Source: Pseudomonadota bacterium (GTDB lineage: Bacteria; Pseudomonadota; Gammaproteobacteria; Pseudomonadales; Pseudohongiellaceae). Taken from it: a stretch of DNA of 64,000 nucleotides. Position 1 is the first letter of the stretch; each line of letters begins with the position of its first letter. This document shows, piece by piece, positions 35,031-44,331 of the stretch. The stretch covers positions 28,213 to 92,212 of the forward strand of contig JAQBSZ010000017.1 of NCBI GenBank assembly GCA_027623555.1. Reading direction: 5' to 3'. The translations under genes and the position numbers were made by a program. The notes beneath the pieces were generated by a model. The model was not told the DNA's origin and ran no database searches. It was given only the letters and a program-made list of their open reading frames with translations.

Positions 35031-36179
35031 CTAAAAGTTCTTCAGAGTAGCATAGCGATCTCGATGAAACGCAGCGTCACCAAGAAACTGTTGCGCAACC
35101 CGTGCGCGCTTGATAAAGAAACCAATATCGAATTCGTCAGTCATCCCGATACCACCATGCATCTGAATGCCTTCGTTGCTTGCCAGGAAAAAGACTTCTG
35201 ACAGTTTCGCCTTGGCTATGCTGGCCAGCTCGGCGATTTCATCCCAATTCTTTTCCGGATTATCCAACGCCGATAATGCGGCACGCACTACGGATTTACA
35301 AAGCTCTATCTCACTGTACATAGTCGCGGCACGATGCTGTAAACCCTGGAATGAGCCTATCAGTACGCCAAACTGTTCACGGTGCTTCAGGTAATCCATG
35401 GTGCGATCGAAGATCTCCTGAATACTGCCGAGCATTTCTGACGCCAGGCCAATACGCGCAATGTCCAGGACCCGGTCCAGACTCGCAAAACCCTTATCGA
35501 GTTCACCCAACAGGGCATCCTCGGCAACCACCACCTTATCCAGAGTGAGCTTGGCTGCATTGCGACTGTCCACCATCCAGGTGCGAGTGACAGCCAAACC
35601 GGCAGCCCCTGCATCCACCAGAAAAACGCTTATTCCTTCCATGCTGTATTTATCACCGCTGGTTCTAGCAACCACGATAAACTTGCTCGCCACATGACCA
35701 TCCAGGACAAAGGTCTTGCTTCCGCTCAACTCAAAGCCTTCGCTAATTTTCGTCGCCCGCGTTTCAATGCTGGAGGGCTTATGCAATGTGCTTTCATCCA
35801 GCGCCAGGCTCACCAACAACTCCCCCGCCATAATTTTTGCTAACAAATCCTGTTTGTGATTTTCAGAACCCAGTTCGTTAATGGTTGTAGCCCCAATCAA
35901 CACAGTGGAGATCAGCGGGGAGTTAGTCAGGGTTCGGCCCGTCTCTTCCAGTACCACGCCCAGGCCGCCATAACCAAACTCATACCCCCCGTAAGCCTCG
36001 GGTATCGCCATACCCGCCCAGCCCAGTTCCAACATCTGCTTCCAGATATGCTCATCGAATCCTGTTTCGTCTTTACTATCCCGCAGGCGCCTGAGTACAG
36101 TCAGAGGAGAATTTTGCTGACAAAAATTCTGTGCCGCATCCTTCAGGAGCTGCTGCTCTTCACTTAGCACTAGTGACAT
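35031..36179 (-). CDS. acyl-CoA dehydrogenase, alpha-type partner
   Basis: A 382-residue ACAD with an N-terminal helical domain (MSLVLSEEQQLLKDAAQNF), middle beta domain and C-terminal IQMHGGIGMTDEFDIGFFIKRARVAQQFLGD. It lacks the (E)GTSEIQ segment that usually holds the catalytic Glu in the loop before the last helix; its tail HRDRYATL is like the mycobacterial heterotetrameric FadE partner subunits. The next gene upstream in the operon (36224-37453) has EGGTSEVQ. The pair probably forms an alpha2-beta2 enzyme oxidising a bulky or branched acyl-CoA. Substrate unknown. Confidence 0.88.
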   Translation of the reverse strand: MSLVLSEEQQLLKDAAQNFCQQNSPLTVLRRLRDSKDETGFDEHIWKQMLELGWAGMAIPEAYGGYEFGYGGLGVVLEETGRTLTNSPLISTVLIGATTINELGSENHKQDLLAKIMAGELLVSLALDESTLHKPSSIETRATKISEGFELSGSKTFVLDGHVASKFIVVARTSGDKYSMEGISVFLVDAGAAGLAVTRTWMVDSRNAAKLTLDKVVVAEDALLGELDKGFASLDRVLDIARIGLASEMLGSIQEIFDRTMDYLKHREQFGVLIGSFQGLQHRAATMYSEIELCKSVVRAALSALDNPEKNWDEIAELASIAKAKLSEVFFLASNEGIQMHGGIGMTDEFDIGFFIKRARVAQQFLGDAAFHRDRYATLKNF

Positions 36180-36223
36180 AGCTTTCTTACCTGACTCAGA
36201 ACGCTTTTCTTGAACATACCGCT

Positions 36224-37453
36224 TTATTTCCTGGTCATACTCAACATGTCGGGCAATCCCAAAACCCGCTTGGCGATAACATTCAGTTGTACCTCGGAGG
36301 TTCCACCCTCAATGGAATTGGCCTTGGATCGCAGCCATTCCCTGGTTATTTGCAATTCATCGTCCGCAAAACCTTCGCCTTCCCAACCGAGAGCCTGTGA
36401 ACCGATTGCTTTCAATAGCAATTCATAGCGCCGCTTGTTGAGCTCACAGCCGTAATTTTTCAGCATGGACGAAGTGGCATTCGGCCCCTGCCCCTGTTTG
36501 GATTCCTCCACCGAGCGTTGGGATGTGAAGGCGAACGCCTCACTGTCAATCTTGAATTGCGCGATCTCATCTCGCAGCACCGGGTCCGACAAACGATCAG
36601 TATCTCCCCGATAATGCATTGCAGCGCCTTCCAGACTGGCAACCGTTGAAGTGGTACCACCACGGTCAGACTGACCACTGGCAAGACCGAAACTGGAGAT
36701 CATGGTGCGTTCATGTTGCAACAGTCGTTTGGCGATGGACCAGCCCTCATTCAGGCGACCCACCAGGTTTGCTGCGGGAACTTTTACATCGTCGAAAAAA
36801 GTCTCACAAAACACAGAGGCGCCGCTGATCAATTGAATCGGCCTGGTGGAAACACCTTCACTGGCCATATCAAACAGAATGAAACTGATGCCGGAGTGTT
36901 TCGGTACCTCCAAGTCTGTCCGCACCAGGCAGAAGATCCAGTCCGCCTTGTCGGCATAGGAAGTCCACACCTTGGCGCCGTTGATCGTGTAAAAGTCACC
37001 CTGTAATTCTGCCCGGGTACTGAGACTGGCGAGGTCTGATCCGGAACCTGGTTCGGAATATCCCTGGCACCAGCGAATCTCACCGCGCACGATGCCTGGG
37101 ATGTACCGCATCTTCTGTTCGTGATTTGCATACTCTAACAACACCGGTCCCAACATGCTGATGCCAAAGCTCGTCAGTGCCGGCCTGGCATTGATGCGTC
37201 GCAGTTCCTGGCTCAGGATGATGGACTCTTCCTTATCGAGACCTCCGCCGCCATATTCCGTCGGCCAGGTTGGACAGGTCCAGCCCCGTTCAGCCATACG
37301 CGCCAGCCAGAGTTTACTGTCGGGGTTCTTGAAAACCGGGTTGCGACCGCCCCAGACAATCTCATCCTGGACCATCGGGGTACGAATAGAAGGAGGACAA
37401 TTTGCCTCCAACCAATCCCTGGTTGTGGCTCTGAAATCTTCTGAAGATGACAT
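36224..37453 (-). CDS. acyl-CoA dehydrogenase, beta-type partner
   Basis: A 409-residue ACAD with WPTEYGGGG, WCQGYSEPGSGSDLASLSTRA (FAD-binding), GAKVWTSYADKADWIFCLVRT and C-terminal EGGTSEVQLNVIAKRVLGLPD. It is 44 bases upstream of the 35031-36179 ACAD on the same strand and probably its heteromeric partner. It is closely similar in layout to the ACAD at 61711-62910, which has the same kind of partner. FAD-linked alpha-beta oxidation of an acyl-CoA is the expected reaction. Confidence 0.9.
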   Translation of the reverse strand: MSSSEDFRATTRDWLEANCPPSIRTPMVQDEIVWGGRNPVFKNPDSKLWLARMAERGWTCPTWPTEYGGGGLDKEESIILSQELRRINARPALTSFGISMLGPVLLEYANHEQKMRYIPGIVRGEIRWCQGYSEPGSGSDLASLSTRAELQGDFYTINGAKVWTSYADKADWIFCLVRTDLEVPKHSGISFILFDMASEGVSTRPIQLISGASVFCETFFDDVKVPAANLVGRLNEGWSIAKRLLQHERTMISSFGLASGQSDRGGTTSTVASLEGAAMHYRGDTDRLSDPVLRDEIAQFKIDSEAFAFTSQRSVEESKQGQGPNATSSMLKNYGCELNKRRYELLLKAIGSQALGWEGEGFADDELQITREWLRSKANSIEGGTSEVQLNVIAKRVLGLPDMLSMTRK

Positions 37454-37473
37454 GATCGAATTTTCCGGGTTGC

Positions 37474-38511
37474 TCAGGTGTTGACCAATACCTGTCGGCC
37501 CCGCACCTTGCCTGCCTTGAGATCTACCAGTGCCTGGTTCGCTTCGTCTAAAGGGCGCTCAATGATGTCGATGGGCGCAATCTTGCCTGCCCGTACCATG
37601 GCCATGAGTTCATCCATATCTTGCAGGCTACCGACATAACTGCCGTGAATGATGCGGGCGTTCATAGGAATAAACGGAATCGGAATAGTGAGCGCGCCAC
37701 CATAGAGTCCGACAATAACCAGCATTCCGCCTTTTCGCAGGCAGCCCAGCGCATAATTGACGCTGGCCTCGGCACCGACGAAATCCAGTGCGGCAAAGGC
37801 GCCACCGGTTGCCTTGCGTATTGCTTTCGCGGACTGGGCGTCTGTTGAATTGTAGGTTCTGGTTACTCCGAGTGCCGCAGCGGCCACCAGCTTATCCTCA
37901 TCGATATCTACAACAATCGGATCCATACCCAGCGCGCGAGCAATCTGGATGGCCATCATGCCTACACCGCCGGCACCGATAATGACCACTTCATCGCCTG
38001 CGTGGAGTGTGCCAACTTTTTTCAACGCTCCGTAAGCTGTCAATCCGGAACAGGCATAAGTGGCCGCGAGAGAATCGGGTACATCGCCCTTGTCAAACAG
38101 GTAACGACTGTGAGGAACCAGAACATGATCGGCGAAGCCTCCAGGGTTCATAATTCCTAGAGCTCTGCCAGGCGTGCAGAGCTGCTCATCACCTCTGAGA
38201 CACGAGGCGCATTCACCACAACCGATCCAGGGAAACACCACCCGGCGATCACCTGGCTGTACGTTCTCTGCCTCAGGGCCTACCGCAATCACTTCTCCAA
38301 ATATTTCATGGCCAAGCACCATGCCTTCACGACCCACTTCCAGTTGCTTACCGCCGCCAAGCTCGAATACACCATCGTGCATATGAATATCAGAATGACA
38401 GACACCACAGGCTAGGGTTTTCATAAGCACTTCTGTGCCCTGGGGCTGAGGGGTACTGGATTTAACCTCGACCAGTGGCGCGCCGGGTGTTGTTGTTTGA
38501 TAAGAAATCAT
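37474..38511 (-). CDS. zinc-dependent alcohol dehydrogenase
   Basis: A 345-residue medium-chain dehydrogenase. Catalytic zinc ligands lie in CGVCHSDIHMHDG and GHEIFGEV, structural zinc in CGECASCLRGDEQLC, and the NAD-binding motif in IIGAGGVGMMAIQIARALG with an acidic VDIDEDK next strand that favours NAD over NADP. It likely oxidises an alcohol to an aldehyde feeding the neighbouring beta-oxidation genes. It starts 89 bases after the FadB-like stop and sits 20 bases before the ACAD gene in the same direction. Confidence 0.9.
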   Translation of the reverse strand: MISYQTTTPGAPLVEVKSSTPQPQGTEVLMKTLACGVCHSDIHMHDGVFELGGGKQLEVGREGMVLGHEIFGEVIAVGPEAENVQPGDRRVVFPWIGCGECASCLRGDEQLCTPGRALGIMNPGGFADHVLVPHSRYLFDKGDVPDSLAATYACSGLTAYGALKKVGTLHAGDEVVIIGAGGVGMMAIQIARALGMDPIVVDIDEDKLVAAAALGVTRTYNSTDAQSAKAIRKATGGAFAALDFVGAEASVNYALGCLRKGGMLVIVGLYGGALTIPIPFIPMNARIIHGSYVGSLQDMDELMAMVRAGKIAPIDIIERPLDEANQALVDLKAGKVRGRQVLVNT

Positions 38512-38600
38512 AAGTCTTCTTCTGTTTCGCCTTCCTGTTAGTCTTCTCTTGCAATCAGATTGATCAGACTGCGATGCATGATCAGAGTAAGCAGCCGCTG

Positions 38601-40706
38601 TCAGCCGTTTTCAACGCCCCATTCGGCAAATGTCTTGCCTTGCTCCGCCAGTTTTTTCAGCAGTGGCGCTGGCTTCCAATAATCCTCACCGTAGCGATCC
38701 CGGAATTCGCAAATCTTGTCATACACATTTTTCAGGCCCACCTGATCGGCATAGAACATCGGACCTCCTTTCGCAACCGGGAAGGCATAACCGAATACAT
38801 AGACGACATCGATATCACTCGGTCGCTGCGCAATGCCTTCTTCGAGGATCAGGGCACCTTCATTAATTAACGGGTAGAAGCATCGCGCCAGAATTTCTTC
38901 ATTGGATATCTGCCGCTGCTTGATACCCAGTTTTTCTGCTTCTTCTTTTATAAGCGTCTCTACTTCTGAATCATTCATTCTTGCCCGTGTCGCCGGGTCA
39001 TATTTGTAAAATCCTGAACCCGTCTTCTGGCCGTGCCGTCCCATCTCAACCAGAAGGGTGCCCATGCGATAGAGCTTGGGGTCGTCCGGAAGATCCGTGC
39101 GTGACTGGCGCGCCTTGTACCCGACATCCAGGCCCGCCAGATCGCTCATAGCCAATGGCCCCATGGCCATGCCAAACCCTTCCAGAGCGGAATCCACCTG
39201 CTCAGGTGTACAGCCATCCAGCAACAGCATCTGGGCCTCTCTTCCATAACCGCCCAACATGCGGTTGCCAATAAATCCGTAGCACACTCGGGAAAGTGCG
39301 CACACCTTGCCAATCTTCTTGCCGATCTGCATGGCAGTGGCGAGAACATCATCGGCAGTCTTGGCGCCGCGCACTACTTCCAATAGTTTCATAACGTTGG
39401 CAGGACTGAAGAAGTGCATGCCCAGAACATCCTGGGGCCGGGAAGTTACCGCGGCGATGGCATCGACGTCCTGGTACGAAGTATTGGTGGCGAGAATTGC
39501 GCCTTGTTTGCAGACTCTGTCCAACTTCGCAAAAATTTCTTTCTTCAGTTCCAGATTTTCGAAAACGGCTTCGATGACCAGGTCGACATCACCAATATCA
39601 GCATAGTTGGTTGTGCCGCTGATCGAGGCGATCCGCTGCTCCATCTGCTCTTCTGACATCTTGCCCTTCTGCACAGTGATCGAGTAATTCTTTCTGATAA
39701 TCCCTATGCCGCGCTGCAGGGCTTCATCGTTGATCTCCAGCATGACTACCGGGATGCCGACATTGGCGAAACACATGGCAATGCCTCCGCCCATGGTGCC
39801 CCCACCAATAATCGCTACCTTGTTGATGTCCCTGACCGGTGTGTCATTGGGCAGATCCTTGATCTTGGAAGCCTGTCGCTCGGCAAAGAAGATGTGACGC
39901 ATGGCTGCCGATTCTGGTGATGTAAGCAGTTCACGAAACAGTTCCCGTTCGCGCTGCAAACCCTCATCCATGGGTAACTTAACTGCTGCTTCTATACAGG
40001 AGACGATCTTGTCCTGGGCGATCTGACCGCGAGCGCGCCGCGCCAGCTGTTTTCTGGCATTGTCAAAAAACCCCGGTTCGATCGTGGCTGGATCGATCGT
40101 TATATCGCGAATGCGCCTGAGTGGCGCACCTGACTCTACCAGCCGTTTAGCATACTGAATGGCTTCGGCTTCCAGGTCATCCCCTTTGACGACTTCATCG
40201 ACTAAACCCATCTCAGCCGCTTTGCCTGCGCCTATCGGATTACCGCTGGTAATCATGTCCAACGCCGCCTCGACTCCGGCAATACGCGGTACCCGTTGAG
40301 TACCACCGGCACCTGGAAGCAAACCGAGCTTAACCTCGGGCAGCCCGACTTTTGCTGAAGGAACCGCACAGCGATAATGGCAGGCCAGGGCGACTTCAAA
40401 TCCACCACCCAACGCGGTGCCATGTATGGCAGCAATCACTGGCTTGGCTGAATTCTCAATGGCATCCAACACCACTGGCAGACCGGGCTCCCTGGGAGGC
40501 TTGCCAAATTCAGTGATATCAGCTCCGGCGATAAATGTGCGTCCTTCACAGCGCAGCACAATAGCCTTCGAGGCATCTGCCTGTGCCGCGGTAACGGCAT
40601 TGAGGATGCCCTCTCTTACTACCTGGGCCAACGCGTTAACCGGTGGGTTATTGACACTTATCACACCGATGTTGCCTTTATTCTCGTAACTGACTACTTC
40701 CGACAT
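38601..40706 (-). CDS. multifunctional enoyl-CoA hydratase / 3-hydroxyacyl-CoA dehydrogenase
   Basis: A 701-residue fusion. Residues 1-190 are a crotonase domain (CEGRTFIAGADITEF, HGTALGGGFEVALACHYR, GLLPGAGGTQRVPRI). Residues about 290-480 are the NAD-binding domain (VAIIGGGTMGGGIAMCFANVGIPVVMLEIN), and 480-700 are two C-terminal dehydrogenase domains (GFIGNRMLGGYGREA, GHRTGSGFYKYD-like). It hydrates enoyl-CoA and oxidises the 3-hydroxyacyl-CoA. The order resembles peroxisomal bifunctional enzyme and FadJ rather than FadB with its isomerase features. The thiolase at 40.8 kb lies immediately upstream in the operon. Confidence 0.92.
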   Translation of the reverse strand: MSEVVSYENKGNIGVISVNNPPVNALAQVVREGILNAVTAAQADASKAIVLRCEGRTFIAGADITEFGKPPREPGLPVVLDAIENSAKPVIAAIHGTALGGGFEVALACHYRCAVPSAKVGLPEVKLGLLPGAGGTQRVPRIAGVEAALDMITSGNPIGAGKAAEMGLVDEVVKGDDLEAEAIQYAKRLVESGAPLRRIRDITIDPATIEPGFFDNARKQLARRARGQIAQDKIVSCIEAAVKLPMDEGLQRERELFRELLTSPESAAMRHIFFAERQASKIKDLPNDTPVRDINKVAIIGGGTMGGGIAMCFANVGIPVVMLEINDEALQRGIGIIRKNYSITVQKGKMSEEQMEQRIASISGTTNYADIGDVDLVIEAVFENLELKKEIFAKLDRVCKQGAILATNTSYQDVDAIAAVTSRPQDVLGMHFFSPANVMKLLEVVRGAKTADDVLATAMQIGKKIGKVCALSRVCYGFIGNRMLGGYGREAQMLLLDGCTPEQVDSALEGFGMAMGPLAMSDLAGLDVGYKARQSRTDLPDDPKLYRMGTLLVEMGRHGQKTGSGFYKYDPATRARMNDSEVETLIKEEAEKLGIKQRQISNEEILARCFYPLINEGALILEEGIAQRPSDIDVVYVFGYAFPVAKGGPMFYADQVGLKNVYDKICEFRDRYGEDYWKPAPLLKKLAEQGKTFAEWGVENG

Positions 40707-40749
40707 AATGGTTCCTTTATTTCAATTCTCGAAGCTTGATTATTGTTAG

Positions 40750-41964
40750 CTATTCAATTCTTTCCAGGATAGCAGCGACGCCTTGCCCGATACCGATACA
40801 AAGACTGATCGCCGCATAGCGACCCTGCATACGTTCGAGCTGACGCGTGGCGGTAATTGCAATGCGGGCACCCGAAGCACCCAGTGGGTGACCCACAGCG
40901 ATAGCGCCGCCGTTCGGATTCACGCGGGAATCTGCAAAATCCACGTCCAGCATCTTCAGGCAACCCAAAACCTGTGGTGCGAAGGCTTCGTTGATTTCGA
41001 TAACATCCATATCTGCCAGCGCCAGACCGGCACGGGCCAGTGCTTTACGAATGGCAAACACCGGGCCGAATCCCATGACTCGAGGCTCGACACCGGCAAC
41101 CGCTCCAGCGATGATTCTGGCGCGAGGCTTGACACCGTATTTCTCCCCGATACTTGCATTGCCAACGATCAGGGTCGCGGCTCCGTCGTTTATACCTGAG
41201 GCATTGCCGGCAGTGACAACGCCGTTTTCAAAAAGCGGACGCAAGCCACTCAAGGCCTCGCAGGTAGTACCTGGACGTGGATGCTCATCAGTATCAACCG
41301 TTATAGCGGGTTGCTTGCGACCCTGTGGAACATCGATGGGAATGATTTCATCGATAAAGAAGCCATCCGCACGCGCCGCCTCAAATTTAGCTTGCGAGGC
41401 TGCAGCAAAGCTATCGGCTTGTTCACGGGAGATGGCCAGGTCACTGGCAATGTTATCGGCAGTCTGTGGCATGGTGTCATTGCCGAATGCAGAAGCAAAC
41501 GCGGGATTGGTGAAACGGGCACCCAGTGTGCTGTCGGCGATCTGCTGGCCCCGGTCATAAGCAGACTGGGCTTTGGACATAACAATTGGCGCACGACTCA
41601 TGGACTCGACACCGCCGGCAAGAAACAGGTCACCTTCACCAACTTTTACTGCCCTGGCGGCGTCCAGTGTGGCGGCCAGGCCAGAACCACACAGTCGATT
41701 CACAGTGAGTCCTGCTACTTCCACTGGCATTGCCGCTAACAGCAATGAAAAACGCGCCACATTGCGGCAATCTTCACCGGCCCCATTGGTATTGCCCATG
41801 ATGACATCTTCGTAGGCTTCTGCAGGAAACGCATTGCGGCCCACGATCGTTTTGATTGTGTGTGCGAGTAAATCATCCGGGCGCAGGGACGCAAGGGCCC
41901 CCGCATGGCGACCGAACGCGGTTCGACCTCCGTCATAGATAAAGGCATCGGAGATAGCAGACAT
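40750..41964 (-). CDS. acetyl-CoA C-acyltransferase (thiolase)
   Basis: A 404-residue thiolase with nucleophile Cys92 in NRLCGSGLAA, His in NPNGGAIAVGHPLGASGAR, and the second Cys in SLCIGIGQG. It completes the beta-oxidation cycle with the hydratase/dehydrogenase 43 bases downstream. The sequence is of the PcaF/PaaJ-like acyltransferase group, so aromatic-acid-derived 3-oxoacyl-CoA is an alternative substrate. A divergent 244-bp spacer separates it from the ACAD at 42.2 kb; I saw no clear operator there. Confidence 0.93.
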   Translation of the reverse strand: MSAISDAFIYDGGRTAFGRHAGALASLRPDDLLAHTIKTIVGRNAFPAEAYEDVIMGNTNGAGEDCRNVARFSLLLAAMPVEVAGLTVNRLCGSGLAATLDAARAVKVGEGDLFLAGGVESMSRAPIVMSKAQSAYDRGQQIADSTLGARFTNPAFASAFGNDTMPQTADNIASDLAISREQADSFAAASQAKFEAARADGFFIDEIIPIDVPQGRKQPAITVDTDEHPRPGTTCEALSGLRPLFENGVVTAGNASGINDGAATLIVGNASIGEKYGVKPRARIIAGAVAGVEPRVMGFGPVFAIRKALARAGLALADMDVIEINEAFAPQVLGCLKMLDVDFADSRVNPNGGAIAVGHPLGASGARIAITATRQLERMQGRYAAISLCIGIGQGVAAILERIE

Positions 41965-42208
41965 AGTTCTCTCTGTAGTTAATTCTCTGAAACCAGGGCA
42001 TTCCCGGCAACCTGATTTCAGTTCCTGTTGCGATGTTGTTCTAAACCATCAACTGCTAAGTGAAGCCCGGGCACGTCCAAACGAGGGAGCGATTCTAGCA
42101 TAGGCTCCTGAGCGGTGGAATTGAGCGCAAGACCAGCTTAGTCGCTGCCTACAGTCGCATATTGCGATACCGTATGGTAGCTTAGCCGCTCGATTTCAGG
42201 GGGCAGCA

Positions 42209-43357
42209 ATGATACGTGATCAGGAAACTATCAATCAGCTTTTAGCTGTTATTGAGCGCTTCGTTCGAGAGCGCCTGGTTCCAAATGAGCAGCGCCTGGC
42301 GGAAGAAGCGAAACTGCCGGATGACATACTCCGGGAAATGAAAGACCTGGGATTATTCGGCCTCACGATCCCGGAAGAATATGGTGGGCTCGGCCTCACC
42401 ATGGAAGAAGAAATCCTGGTGGCAATCGAACTGGGCAGAACTTCGCCTGCCTTTCGCTCCATCATGGGCACCAACAACGGCATTGGATCTGCAGCGGTTG
42501 TATTCAACGGGACAGAGGCACAGAAACAAAAATACCTGCCTCGCTATGCCAGTGGTGAATGGATAAGTTGCTTCTGCCTTACCGAACCCGAAGCCGGTTC
42601 TGATGCCGCGGCTCTGAAAACTACCGCTACACGACAGGGAGATCACTATATTCTCAATGGTACCAAACGCTTCATCACCAACGCGGCGGTCGCCGATACC
42701 TTTAACGTAATGGCACGTACCAATCCCTCTATACAAGGTGCCCGGGGCATCTCTTCTTTTATCGTTGAACGGGATACCCCCGGAATAACCCTCGGGCCGA
42801 TTGACAAGAAAATGGGCCAGGCCGGTTCTCTTACCTGCGATGTGATCTTTCAGGATTGCCCAGTCCCTGCTCAGAACCTGATCGGAGAAGAAGGCGAAGG
42901 ATTTATCACCGCGATGAAGGTGTTGGACCGCGGACGCCTGCATATTTCCGGCGTCAGTGTCGGCGTTGCAGAACGGCTGATCGCCGATGCCCTGGATTAC
43001 GCTATTCAACGTAAACAATTCGGTAAACCCATCGCCGAACAGCAATTAATTCAGGCGATGCTGGCCGATTCCCAGACTGAAACCTATGCCGCCCGCTGCA
43101 TGACCGTGGAGACCGCACGCAAACGGGACATTGGAGAGAATGTCAGCACCGAGTCATCGGCCTGTAAACTCTTCGCCACAGAAATGGTCGGCAGGGTCGC
43201 CGATCGCGCCGTGCAGATTCATGGCGGTGCCGGCTACATGTCTGAATACGCCGTGGAGCGCTTCTACCGCGATGTGCGCCTGTTCCGCCTCTATGAAGGC
43301 ACTTCCCAAATACAACAACTTATCATTGCCCGCAACATGATCAGGGGGGCTAGCTAA
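42209..43357 (+). CDS. acyl-CoA dehydrogenase (homotetrameric type)
   Basis: A 382-residue ACAD with LTIPEEYGGLG, CFCLTEPEAGSDAAALKTTA, ITNAAVADTFNVMART and QIHGGAGYMSEYAVERFYRDVRLFRLYEGTSQIQQL. The last segment contains the catalytic Glu loop (YEGTSQIQ), so unlike its neighbours at 35-37 kb it is complete on its own. It is transcribed away from the thiolase-led operon, with GGGGGCAGCA before the ATG. Medium- or short-chain acyl-CoA is the likely substrate. Confidence 0.92.
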   Translation: MIRDQETINQLLAVIERFVRERLVPNEQRLAEEAKLPDDILREMKDLGLFGLTIPEEYGGLGLTMEEEILVAIELGRTSPAFRSIMGTNNGIGSAAVVFNGTEAQKQKYLPRYASGEWISCFCLTEPEAGSDAAALKTTATRQGDHYILNGTKRFITNAAVADTFNVMARTNPSIQGARGISSFIVERDTPGITLGPIDKKMGQAGSLTCDVIFQDCPVPAQNLIGEEGEGFITAMKVLDRGRLHISGVSVGVAERLIADALDYAIQRKQFGKPIAEQQLIQAMLADSQTETYAARCMTVETARKRDIGENVSTESSACKLFATEMVGRVADRAVQIHGGAGYMSEYAVERFYRDVRLFRLYEGTSQIQQLIIARNMIRGAS

Positions 43358-43470
43358 GTTAGCTAGAAAGCTGCTGTGCTGATGTTCATGGCTGAACGGT
43401 ATACGAGAAATGCAGAAGCAAATTCTGGCCGCCGTGTTGGCACTAAAACCTGGCTCGCAATGCTCATTTA

Positions 43471-43962
43471 TTAGTGGGGATGGGTGAAGCCTTCTGTTGG
43501 GATATCTGGTTTAAATTGTCGATGACAAGCCTCACAAGACTCCACCAGCCTATCGGCGGCCCTGGAAAGACTCTCCACATCTTGCGACCTGGCGCTGTTC
43601 AACGCCAGCACTGAAGCATCATTCATCAGGTTGACATACTCACGCCAGGATACCTGAGCGATCCACATCGCATCGTTCACACCGCTGCCACCCATAGTCA
43701 TCGCGGCGCGGCTTGAGATCAATTGAATAGCATGATGCTCTACTTCAAGCCAGTCGATTGCCCCTGCCGGATTATCTGGATTCGCTGCATCCCAGATGAA
43801 ATGTGCCGCATGGTCAATCTGAGCGACCATCACCTCGTTGATGCTAATCTCCGGAGTGAAAGGGATGTTCACTCGGGGCACTACCATTTCCTCACTCGAA
43901 TCGCAGGCTGCGACTATTAGTAAGAGTCCGCCTAACGCTATCAATCTGCATGCAAACTTCAT
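43471..43962 (-). CDS. cytochrome c'-like monohaem lipoprotein
   Basis: A 163-residue protein with a lipoprotein signal (LLLIVAACDSS, Cys20). A single C-terminal haem site CEACH (Cys143, Cys146, His147) is followed by RQFKP, the pattern of four-helix cytochromes c'. The C-terminal haem position and absence of a following Met ligand support a pentacoordinate, gas-binding cytochrome rather than an electron-carrier. The start lies 23 bases below a predicted FNR-dependent transcription start (about 43985, -10 TACTGT at 43996-43991). Expression under oxygen limitation is likely. Confidence 0.8.
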   Translation of the reverse strand: MKFACRLIALGGLLLIVAACDSSEEMVVPRVNIPFTPEISINEVMVAQIDHAAHFIWDAANPDNPAGAIDWLEVEHHAIQLISSRAAMTMGGSGVNDAMWIAQVSWREYVNLMNDASVLALNSARSQDVESLSRAADRLVESCEACHRQFKPDIPTEGFTHPH

Positions 43963-44019
43963 AAGTTTCCCTCGAAAGCTCTAGCTTGAAACAGTATGAA
44001 AATCTTCTGCATTGGCTTG

Positions 44020-44033
44020 TTGACCTGGATCAA
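44020..44033. promoter_or_regulatory. FNR box between cytochrome and Hsp20 genes
   Basis: TTGAC-CTGG-ATCAA, nine of ten conserved bases of the TTGAT-N4-ATCAA consensus. Its centre (44026.5) lies 41.5 bases from a leftward start at 43985 with -10 TACTGT, and 41.5 from a rightward start at about 44068 with TAACAA just upstream. It could therefore act as a class II site in either direction. Confidence 0.72.
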
Positions 44034-44079
44034 AAAGCAATGCAGCAATTCACTAACAATAGTCAAAGAGGCTTGAATT

Positions 44080-44319
44080 TTGACTATAAACCCTCAAATT
44101 GCACTGTTAGGAACAGATGGACTGTACGATATTAACGAGCCTGTACTGCTAACGGAATGTGGGCGGCTGGACTTAAAGGAGTCTCTGATTAATTCTAAGA
44201 TCACTCAGGCTTACAACCGATCCGACATCAGGGCGCACTTTCGCAGGCATGTGTCGACCTGTCAAGAAATTGCCGTGCCCAGAGCGATCATACAATTAGT
44301 CAGAGACTCCTCAACATAA
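44080..44319 (+). CDS. uncharacterised small protein upstream of hsp20
   Basis: A 79-residue frame starting at TTG 44080, seven bases or so after AGAGG, and ending 12 bases before hsp20. It has no signal peptide or membrane helix and two cysteines. No family is recognised. Support comes from the FNR-type promoter just upstream, the ribosome-binding site and the tight spacing to hsp20. It could be a small stress protein cotranscribed with the chaperone. A TTG start and lack of homology knowledge keep confidence moderate. Confidence 0.5.
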   Translation: MTINPQIALLGTDGLYDINEPVLLTECGRLDLKESLINSKITQAYNRSDIRAHFRRHVSTCQEIAVPRAIIQLVRDSST

Positions 44320-44331
44320 GAGGAATAGAAA

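Noticed and set aside
40991..41560. 189-residue frame opposite the thiolase gene
   Set aside because: Antisense shadow of a well-supported thiolase; its composition is rich in Ala, Pro and Ser as expected from the complement.
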